Of a stretch of 35,655 nt of DNA, positions 29,537 to 35,655 are shown piece after piece. Location: contig DASSTJ010000097.1 in NCBI GenBank assembly GCA_035707965.1, positions 1 through 35,655 of the forward strand. The letters are read 5' to 3'. Position numbers and translations under genes: made by a program. The notes below the pieces were generated by a model. The model worked only from the letters and a program-made list of their open reading frames with translations, was not told where the DNA came from and made no database searches. This DNA comes from DASSTJ01 sp035707965. Lineage in GTDB: Bacteria; Actinomycetota; Actinomycetes; Actinomycetales; Angustibacteraceae. The stretch's first letter is position 1. Every line of letters starts with the position of its first letter.

Positions 29537-30502
29537 TCAGGCGGACAGCCCCCAACCGCGCGGGATCGCTGTCACCTGCGGGCGTCGTCGGCCGGATTGT
29601 CGCAGCGACAGGTACACCTGCTCTATCCGTGCCAGAACACGCTGGGGGTCTGTGGCGATCGACCGCGGGGTGAAGCTGATCACCGTGACACCGTGCGCGG
29701 TGAGAGTGCTGTCCGCCTCGACCGTGCTCTCCCAGTCCGCATCGCGTGCGTGGTGCGCCCGAGAGTGGACCATGACAGCCAGCGCCACGTCGTCGAACCA
29801 AAGGTCGGGTGAGATGAGACTGCCCTCGGGGTGCTGCAGCACCGGGTTGGGCAACGGAGCTGGCAGGACGTCACTCGTGGAGCACAAATGGAGAAGGTGT
29901 GCCTCCGGCACCGACCATGCGCCCGCCCGGACGTCGGCAAGAGCTCGGCGGGCGTAGGCGCTGTGCCGGCGCGGACCGGCATCCAGCTCGTGCTGCAGGC
30001 TCTCGATGCTCGCGCGCCGTGTCTGCACCGCTTCGATGATGACCGCCCTGGCCTCGTCGAGCTCGCGAGCGTGCCGCGCGGCATCGAGGACCGCCCGGGG
30101 GATGCGCGCCACGCGGAGCACTCCGTCGACGACAGGTGCCGGGTCCGGCCGTCGCGTCCGGCTGATCGAGAGGTAGCCGACGCGACGTGACTCCTGGTTC
30201 ATCGGCACGAGCACCCTGACGGGTCGGTTGCCGCGGACAGCGTCGAGCCCGTGGTACAGACAGGCGTGCTCACCGGTGATGATGGCGTGCGGGCCAGCCT
30301 CGAGCTGCGCGGCGACCAACCGTTGACGGAAGGTGAGCTCGGAGCCGGAGGTCGAGATGACGACACCGTGCACCGACGTCCATGACCGGCCCAGACGCCA
30401 GCGAATCATCGCTCGGGTCACGCCCGCCTCGTAGAGCTGAGACCGCGTGACGAGGCCATCTTGACGGCGCAACACGTCACGTACCTGATCGCTGAGGTCC
30501 AT
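29537..30502 (-). CDS. AbiEi-antitoxin-domain / DUF559-like protein
   Basis: A 321-residue protein of a type very common in actinobacteria. The N-terminal 60 residues resemble the AbiEi winged-helix antitoxin domain (VRDVLRRQDGLVTRSQLYEAGVTRAMIRWRL then WTSVHGVV). The middle is a conserved helical and strand region (FRQRLVAAQLEAGPHAIITGEHACLYHGLDAV). The C-terminal part (LISPDLWFDDVALAVMVHSRAHH through VTVISFTPRSIATDP) looks like a restriction-endonuclease-fold domain of the DUF559/Vsr kind. No AbiEii nucleotidyltransferase toxin gene is adjacent, so this is an orphan and probably not a working two-gene toxin-antitoxin system. ATG 30502 fits the conserved start. Repeat copies flank it on both sides. 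Confidence 0.75.
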   Translation of the reverse strand: MDLSDQVRDVLRRQDGLVTRSQLYEAGVTRAMIRWRLGRSWTSVHGVVISTSGSELTFRQRLVAAQLEAGPHAIITGEHACLYHGLDAVRGNRPVRVLVPMNQESRRVGYLSISRTRRPDPAPVVDGVLRVARIPRAVLDAARHARELDEARAVIIEAVQTRRASIESLQHELDAGPRRHSAYARRALADVRAGAWSVPEAHLLHLCSTSDVLPAPLPNPVLQHPEGSLISPDLWFDDVALAVMVHSRAHHARDADWESTVEADSTLTAHGVTVISFTPRSIATDPQRVLARIEQVYLSLRQSGRRRPQVTAIPRGWGLSA

Positions 30503-30635
30503 GGCAGCAGGTTGGTCGGACGGCGTGGAGCCGGCTCGCGCCAACGGACGCCTGTGGACGGTGGGAACCCATCGTCGACCTGTGGACCCGTCCTGGGGAT
30601 ACAGGAGTGTGGGGACATGTGTGCCGTGCCACGCC

Positions 30636-30665
30636 GGGCACGCCGGTGTGCGGGGATGGGTGCGG
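30636..30665 (+). repeat. 30-base direct repeat, copy A
   Basis: The 30 bases beginning GGGCACGCCGGTGTGCGGGG are identical to those at 30721-30750. The unit contains a near-palindrome GCACGCCGGTGTGC and ends GATGGGTGCGG, the inverse of the CGCACCCATC block in the other repeat type. It resembles a REP-like element. Confidence 0.85.
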
Positions 30666-30672
30666 CTGGGTG

Positions 30673-30704
30673 GTCGTGATCGCGACCGGTGGGACGCACC
30701 CATC
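30673..30704 (+). repeat. Dispersed repeat, copy 2 (GTCGTGATCGC / GGACGCACCCATC type)
   Basis: GTCGTGATCGC (30673-30683) and GGACGCACCCATC (30692-30704) with an eight-base spacer, matching 29476-29507. Its CGCACCCATC end is an inverted copy of GATGGGTGCG in the flanking direct repeats, so the cluster could fold as alternating stems. Confidence 0.75.
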
Positions 30705-30720
30705 GCTGCACGCGCTGGCT

Positions 30721-30750
30721 GGGCACGCCGGTGTGCGGGGATGGGTGCGG
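30721..30750 (+). repeat. 30-base direct repeat, copy B
   Basis: Identical over all 30 bases to copy A, 85 bases downstream of it. It lies about 50 bases before the glutamine synthetase start codon, so it may fall in that gene's promoter or leader region. Confidence 0.85.
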
Positions 30751-30801
30751 TGAGCGCGCGCCGAAACCTCGGGGAAACACCCCGACCCTAGGATGACGCG
30801 C

Positions 30802-32139
30802 ATGGACAGGCAGCAGGAGTTCGTGCTCCGCAGCATCGAGGAGCGCGACATCCGCTTCGTGCGGCTGTGGTTCACCGACGTGCTCGGCACCCTGAAGTCC
30901 GTGGCGGTCGCGCCTGCCGAGCTGGAGGGCGCCTTCGCCGAGGGCATCGGCTTCGACGGGAGTGCCATCGAGGGCTTCGCGCGGGTCTACGAGGCGGACA
31001 TGCTCGCGCGGCCTGACCCGTCGACGTTCCAGGTGCTGCCGTGGCGCGGCGAGAACCCGGGCACGGCGCGCATGTTCTGCGACCTGCTGCTGCCCGACGG
31101 CACGCCGTCCTTCGCCGACCCCCGCAACGTGCTGCGGCGGGCGCTCGCCAAGGCCGCCGACCTCGGCTTCACGTTCTACACGCACCCCGAGATCGAGTTC
31201 TTCCTCCTCGAGCGGGGCACCGACCCCGGCCTGCCGCCCGTGCCGGTCGACCAAGCCGGCTACTTCGACCACGTGCCGCACGGCACGGGTCACGACTTCC
31301 GACGCGCGGCCATCACGCTGCTCGAGTCGATGGGCATCTCGGTGGAGTTCAGCCACCACGAGGGAGGGCACGGCCAGAACGAGATCGACCTGCGCTACGC
31401 GGACGCCCTCACCACCGCCGACAACATCATGACGTTCCGGGCGGTCATCAAGGAGGTGGCTCTCGAGCAGGGCATCTACGCGACGTTCATGCCGAAGCCG
31501 CTCACAGACCAGCCCGGCTCCGGCATGCACACGCACCTGTCGCTCTTCCAGGGCGACACCAACGTGTTCCACGAGCCGGGCGCGGCGTATCAGCTGAGCA
31601 CCACCGGCAGGCAGTTCATCGCGGGGTTGCTGAAGCACGCCGCCGAGATCACGGCCGTCACGAACCAGTGGGTCAACTCGTACAAGCGCCTGATCGGCGG
31701 GGGAGAGGCCCCGAGCTACGTCTGCTGGGGGCACAACAACCGGTCCGCGCTCGTGCGGGTCCCGATGTACAAGCCGTCCAAGGGGCAGTCGAGCCGCATC
31801 GAGTTCCGCAGCGTCGACTCGGCGTGCAACCCGTACCTGGCGTTCGCCGTCATGCTCGCCGCGGGGCTGAAGGGCGTCGAGGAGAGCTACGAGCTCCCGG
31901 ACGAGGCCGAGGACGACGTCTGGACCCTCACGGAGGCCGAGCGCCGGGCGCTCGGCTTCCAGCGCCTGCCCACGAGCCTCGCGGAGGCGATCGAGGTGAT
32001 GGAGGGCAGCGAGCTCGTCGCCCAGACGCTGGGGGAGCACGTCTTCGACTTCTTCCTCCGCAACAAGCGTGCGGAGTGGACGGAGTACCGCCAGCAGGTC
32101 ACCTCGTACGAGCTGCTTCGCTACCTGCCGCTGCTGTGA
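30802..32139 (+). CDS. GlnA2-like glutamine synthetase (type I)
   Basis: A 445-residue type I glutamine synthetase fold, nearest by memory to M. tuberculosis GlnA2 (Rv2222c): MDRQQEFVLRSIEERDIRFVRLWFTDV, then EGIGFDGSAIEGFARV, YTHPEIEFFLLE, FSHHEGGHGQNEIDLRYADAL, FMPKPLTDQPGSGMHTHLSLF and NRSALVRVPMY. The region around the adenylylation tyrosine of GlnA1 (NLYDLP) reads EDDVWTLTEAE here, with tryptophan, so this enzyme is probably not a GlnE target. Streptomyces GlnA2-type proteins have been linked to gamma-glutamyl-polyamine synthesis, so the acceptor may not be ammonia. ATG 30802 with AGGA eight bases upstream is preferred to ATG 30793. glnE follows with overlapping stop/start. The C-terminal FDFFLRNKRAEWTEYR is typical. 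Confidence 0.88.
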   Translation: MDRQQEFVLRSIEERDIRFVRLWFTDVLGTLKSVAVAPAELEGAFAEGIGFDGSAIEGFARVYEADMLARPDPSTFQVLPWRGENPGTARMFCDLLLPDGTPSFADPRNVLRRALAKAADLGFTFYTHPEIEFFLLERGTDPGLPPVPVDQAGYFDHVPHGTGHDFRRAAITLLESMGISVEFSHHEGGHGQNEIDLRYADALTTADNIMTFRAVIKEVALEQGIYATFMPKPLTDQPGSGMHTHLSLFQGDTNVFHEPGAAYQLSTTGRQFIAGLLKHAAEITAVTNQWVNSYKRLIGGGEAPSYVCWGHNNRSALVRVPMYKPSKGQSSRIEFRSVDSACNPYLAFAVMLAAGLKGVEESYELPDEAEDDVWTLTEAERRALGFQRLPTSLAEAIEVMEGSELVAQTLGEHVFDFFLRNKRAEWTEYRQQVTSYELLRYLPLL

Positions 32140-35100
32140 GTCCGCGTCAGGTGAGCCCCGCCGCCCGCCTGGCGCGGCTGGGCTTCTCCGACCCGGGCCG
32201 GGCGCAGGCGCTGCTCCTCGACCCCGCGCTGTCCGGTCTGGCCGACCCGATGGACGTCGACTTCGCCGAGGGGCTGTTGCCGGCGCTCGGCGAGGCGCCG
32301 GATCCCGACCTGGCGCTGCTGAGCCTGGTGCGGCTCATGGAGTCGGTCCGGCAGCTCGTCCAGCGTGACCCGGACGACCCGGCGCTGGCGGCGGCCGACG
32401 TGGCGCACCTGCTCCAGGCGCTGCGGGTGGGTGGTCCCGTGCGGGACCGCCTCATCGCCGTGCTCGGGTCGTCGACGGCTCTCGGCGACCACCTGGTGCG
32501 TCACCCCGAGCACTGGACGGCGCTCGTCGGCACGGATGACCACGGCGCCGGGGCGCTCAGGGCGGAGCTGCTGGTCGCCGTCGGTGCCGACCCGCACGCC
32601 GACGAGCCGACGGCTGACGTCCGGGGCACCGAGGCCTACGACCGCCTGCGGCTCGCGTATCGGCGCCGGCTGCTCGCGGTCGCCTCGCGCGACCTCGCCG
32701 AGTCGGACCCCGTGGCGCGGGTGGCGGACGTCGCGCGCGAGCTCGCCGACCTCGCGGCGGCGGCGCTGGAGGCTGGGCTGGCGATCGCGCGCGCCGAGCT
32801 CGCGGCCGACGCGACGCCCTGCCGGCTCGCCGTCATCGGCATGGGCAAGTGCGGCGGGCGAGAGCTGAACTACGTGAGCGACGTGGACGTCGTCTTCGTC
32901 GCCGAGCCGCGGGATGCAGACGACGAGGACGGCGCCCTCACCACGGCCGACCAGCTCGCGACCGGCATGATGCGTGCGTGCTCGGCCGCGACCGCGGAGG
33001 GCACGCTGTGGCCGGTGGACGCGAACCTGCGGCCCGAGGGCAAGGACGGGCCGCTCGTCCGCACCCTTGCCAGCCACGTCGCCTACTACGAGCGCTGGGC
33101 GAAGACGTGGGAGTTCCAGGCGCTGCTCAAGGCCCGACCGGTCGCCGGTGACCTCGCGCTGGGCGAGGCGTACGTCGACGCGATCGCCCCGTTCGTCTGG
33201 CGGGCCGCCCAGCGTGACCACTTCGTGGAGGACGTCCAGGCGATGCGGCGGCGCGTCGAGGAGCAGGTGCCGTCCCGCGAGGCGGACCGGCAGATCAAGC
33301 TCGGACCGGGAGGCCTGCGAGACGTCGAGTTCAGCGTCCAGCTGTTGCAGCTCGTGCACGGTCGTGCCGACGAGTCCTTGCGCCACCACGGCACGCTGCC
33401 GGCCGTCCAGGCGCTGGCGGCCGGGGGGTACGTGGGCCGCGACGACGGCGCGCGTCTGGACGGGGCCTACCGGCTGCTGCGCACGCTGGAGCACCGCGTG
33501 CAGCTGTACCGGCTGCGACGCACGCACCTGATGCCGACGGGCGGCGACGACCTGCGGCGCCTGGGGCGTCAGCTCGGTCACCGCGCCGACCCCGCGGGTG
33601 CCGTCGTCAAGCAGTGGCGCACCGAGGCCCGAGAGGTCCGGCGCCTGCACCGCCGCCTCTTCTACCGACCGCTGCTCAGCGCGGTCGCCCGGCTCTCGCC
33701 GGACGAGGTGCGGCTGTCGCCGGACGCGGCGCGGGAGCGCCTGCACGCCCTCGGCTACCGCGACCCGGCCGGTGCGCTGCGGCACCTGCAGGCGCTCACC
33801 GAAGGGGTGAGCCGGCGCGCAGCGATCCAGCGTCAGCTGCTGCCGGCGCTGTTGGGCTGGTTCGCTGACGAGGCCGACCCGGACGCCGGACTGCTGGCCT
33901 TCCGTCGCGTCAGCGACTCGCTGGGCACGACGCACTGGTACCTCAAGATGCTGCGCGACGAGAGCGCGGCCGCGCAGCGGCTGGCGCACGTGCTGGCCCG
34001 CAGCCGGTTCGCGGCCGACCTGCTGCAGCAGGCGCCCGAGACCGTGGCCCTGCTGGGCGACGAGGCAGGGCTGCAACCGCGGTCGGCCGACGCGCTGCGC
34101 ACCGAGATCGAGGCGGCCGTCGCCCGGTACGACGACCCGCAGCGCGCCATCCGGGCGGTCCGGTCGCTGCGGCGACGCGAGCTGTTCCGGATCGCGACGT
34201 CCGACCTGGTCGGTCGCCTTCAGCTGGCGGATGTCGGCACCGCGCTCACCCAGCTGACGGGCGCGGTCGTGCAGGGAGCGCTCGCCATCGCGACCCGGGT
34301 CGTCGAGCAGCAGCTCGGCGGGGCCGTTCCCACCCGGATCCTGGTGGTCGCCATGGGCAGCCTGGGGGCGGGCGAGCCGGGCTACGGCAGCGACGCCGAC
34401 GTGCTGTTCGTCCACGAGCCGGAGGACGGCGCGGACGAGACGCAGGCGCAGGACGCGGCCGTGGCCGTGGTCTCCGAGCTCCGGCGCCTCCTCGCGGAGC
34501 CCGGCCCCGACCCGGCCCTCGCCCTCGACGCCGACCTGCGGCCCGAAGGGCGTAACGGACCGGTCGTGCGCTCCCTCGAGAGCTACGCGGCCTACTACAC
34601 GCGCTGGTCGCTCGTCTGGGAGGCGCAGGCGCTGCTGCGGGCCACGCCGCTCGCCGGTGACCTGGGTCTGGCTGAGCGGTTCGTCACCCTCATCGACCCG
34701 ATTCGGTGGCCGCCGAGCGGGCTCAGCGACGCGGACCTGCGGGAGGTGCGCCGCATGAAGGCGCGTGTCGAGTCCGAGCGGCTGCCCCGCGGCGCCGACC
34801 GCACGCGTCACCTCAAGCTCGGCCGCGGTGGACTGACGGACGTCGAGTGGTGCGTGCAGCTGCTCGCCCTGTGCCACGCGCACGACGTGCCGGCCCTCCG
34901 CACTCCCGGCACCGTGCCGGGACTGCACGCAGCCCGCGATGCCGGCCTGCTGCCGACGGAGGACTTCGAGGTGCTGGCGCACGCGTGGACCTTCGTGTCG
35001 CGGCTGCGCAACGCCACGGTCCTGTGGCGGGGCCGGCCCTCCGACGCGCTGCCCAGCGGCATCCGCGACCTGGATGGCGTCGCGCGCATCCTGGGGTACC

Positions 35101-35189
35101 CGGGCGGTGCCGCGGTGGTGATGGACGACGACTACCGGGCCGCCACTCGACGCGCGCGCGCCGCCGCCGAACGTGTGCTCTACGGGTGA
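32136..35189 (+). CDS. glnE: Glutamine synthetase adenylyltransferase/adenylyl-removing enzyme
   Basis: A 1017-residue bifunctional enzyme that adenylylates and deadenylylates glutamine synthetase in response to nitrogen status. Two nucleotidyltransferase domains are visible: the first has GMGKCGGRELNYVSDVDVVFV (about residue 235), the second AMGSLGAGEPGYGSDADVLFV (about residue 739); both keep the D-x-D metal pair. After each comes the conserved DLRPEG block (ANLRPEGKDGPLVRT and ADLRPEGRNGPVVRS) and a YYxRW segment. The usual lysine in the second motif (GKLGG) is Ser here, noted as a possible variation. Start GTG 32136 overlaps the glutamine synthetase stop (GTGA), with GTG 32151 as an alternative. 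The C terminus is complete. Confidence 0.95.
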   Translation: MSPRQVSPAARLARLGFSDPGRAQALLLDPALSGLADPMDVDFAEGLLPALGEAPDPDLALLSLVRLMESVRQLVQRDPDDPALAAADVAHLLQALRVGGPVRDRLIAVLGSSTALGDHLVRHPEHWTALVGTDDHGAGALRAELLVAVGADPHADEPTADVRGTEAYDRLRLAYRRRLLAVASRDLAESDPVARVADVARELADLAAAALEAGLAIARAELAADATPCRLAVIGMGKCGGRELNYVSDVDVVFVAEPRDADDEDGALTTADQLATGMMRACSAATAEGTLWPVDANLRPEGKDGPLVRTLASHVAYYERWAKTWEFQALLKARPVAGDLALGEAYVDAIAPFVWRAAQRDHFVEDVQAMRRRVEEQVPSREADRQIKLGPGGLRDVEFSVQLLQLVHGRADESLRHHGTLPAVQALAAGGYVGRDDGARLDGAYRLLRTLEHRVQLYRLRRTHLMPTGGDDLRRLGRQLGHRADPAGAVVKQWRTEAREVRRLHRRLFYRPLLSAVARLSPDEVRLSPDAARERLHALGYRDPAGALRHLQALTEGVSRRAAIQRQLLPALLGWFADEADPDAGLLAFRRVSDSLGTTHWYLKMLRDESAAAQRLAHVLARSRFAADLLQQAPETVALLGDEAGLQPRSADALRTEIEAAVARYDDPQRAIRAVRSLRRRELFRIATSDLVGRLQLADVGTALTQLTGAVVQGALAIATRVVEQQLGGAVPTRILVVAMGSLGAGEPGYGSDADVLFVHEPEDGADETQAQDAAVAVVSELRRLLAEPGPDPALALDADLRPEGRNGPVVRSLESYAAYYTRWSLVWEAQALLRATPLAGDLGLAERFVTLIDPIRWPPSGLSDADLREVRRMKARVESERLPRGADRTRHLKLGRGGLTDVEWCVQLLALCHAHDVPALRTPGTVPGLHAARDAGLLPTEDFEVLAHAWTFVSRLRNATVLWRGRPSDALPSGIRDLDGVARILGYPGGAAVVMDDDYRAATRRARAAAERVLYG

Positions 35190-35220
35190 CGTGGAGACGC
35201 GCTGCAGTACCGTCGCCTGC

Positions 35221-35655
35221 GTGAGCGAGGACGAGCCGCGCACGCCGTCGTACCGGCGGGTGCTCGCCAATGGCGAGTTCCGGGCGCTCTACGGCGCGCG
35301 CGTGCTCTCGGACTGGGGCGACGCCATGGCCCGGGTCGCGATCGCGGCCCTCGTGCTGCACCGGTCCGGGTCGGCGACCTTCGCCGCGGCCGTGTTCGCG
35401 GTGAGCTTCCTGCCGCAGGTCTTCGGTCAGGCGCTGCTCGCCCCGTACGCCGACCGCGTCTCCCGGCGCACGCTTCTCGTGGTGTGCGACCTGCTGCGGG
35501 CGGCGTTCGTCGCCGTCCTGGTGCTCGCCGTCGCGGTCGACGTCCCGCTGGTCTGGCTGCTCGTGCTGCTCTTCGTGGTGGAGCTCGTCGGCGCGCCGTT
35601 CTTCGCGGCCGGCTACGCGCTGCTGACCGAGCTCTTCGAGGACCGTTCGCTCTTC
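35221..35655 (+). CDS. MFS transporter, N-terminal fragment
   Basis: The first 145 codons of a membrane protein that runs off the right edge. After a short hydrophilic start (VSEDEPRTPSYRRVLANGEF) come several transmembrane segments, and the sequence RALYGARVLSDWGDAMARVAIAALVL followed by FLPQVFGQALLAPYADRVSRRTLLVV contains the cytoplasmic loop motif (DRVSRR) of the major facilitator superfamily, in the style of MFS_3/enterobactin-exporter-like proteins. The GTG at 35221 is the first start after glnE, 31 bases downstream. No ribosome-binding site stands out, so the start may be elsewhere. Substrate unknown. Confidence 0.85.
   Translation, partial: MSEDEPRTPSYRRVLANGEFRALYGARVLSDWGDAMARVAIAALVLHRSGSATFAAAVFAVSFLPQVFGQALLAPYADRVSRRTLLVVCDLLRAAFVAVLVLAVAVDVPLVWLLVLLFVVELVGAPFFAAGYALLTELFEDRSLF

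Noticed and set aside
30636..30750. CRISPR array
   Set aside because: Only two direct copies with a single intervening sequence that is itself repetitive, and no cas genes; better explained as REP-like repeats.

Overview
The window is chromosomal DNA from a high-GC actinobacterium. Start codons are often GTG, ribosome-binding sites are strong, stop/start overlaps are frequent, and the gene content is actinobacterial: aceE beside a DUF3052 gene and an AhpE-type peroxiredoxin, a Nif3 / zinc-ribbon / RNase H-CobC operon, an F420-dependent enzyme, and a GlnA2-like synthetase followed by glnE. I cannot fix the genus; these neighbourhoods are shared by Streptomyces, Mycobacterium and Kineosporiales-type genomes. 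No transposase, integrase or CRISPR array is visible.

Layout. 1-9.4 kb is mainly housekeeping: the start of aceE (minus), a YjbQ/UPF0047 protein, fdhD, DUF3052, ahpE, tRNA-Val(UAC), the Nif3 / zinc-ribbon / RNase H-CobC operon with translationally coupled junctions, an ArsB-like transporter with yaaA, and an RNB-domain ribonuclease. 9.4-16.9 kb is a catabolic locus. On the minus strand, an IclR regulator, a GH88 unsaturated uronyl hydrolase, KDPG aldolase and KDG kinase lie head to tail. Divergent from them is a complete four-gene ABC importer of the NitT/TauT (SsuABC-like) type. The enzymes release and degrade 4,5-unsaturated uronic acids through KDG and KDPG, but the importer belongs to a family not usually associated with sugar oligomers, which makes this the most interesting system in the window.

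17-19 kb holds a 54-residue small protein gene, the RNase P RNA gene rnpB (minus strand), and a compact phage-immunity-like module: a small Xre-type HTH gene, a divergent second HTH gene and an ImmA/IrrE-type metalloprotease (HELGH). The module's control region carries repeated TTGTCA/TGACAA half-sites that overlap candidate promoters in both directions.

19-27.8 kb carries methionine aminopeptidase, a GAF-PAS-GGDEF diguanylate cyclase, small and unknown proteins, an agmatinase-like ureohydrolase, an F420-dependent LLM oxidoreductase, DUF5302, panB and nadE. 27.8-35.7 kb carries a phytoene-dehydrogenase-like FAD oxidoreductase, an orphan AbiEi/DUF559-like protein flanked by a dispersed repeat family, the GlnA2-like synthetase, glnE and the start of an MFS transporter. 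Functional calls rest on motifs and family memory; no database search was possible.
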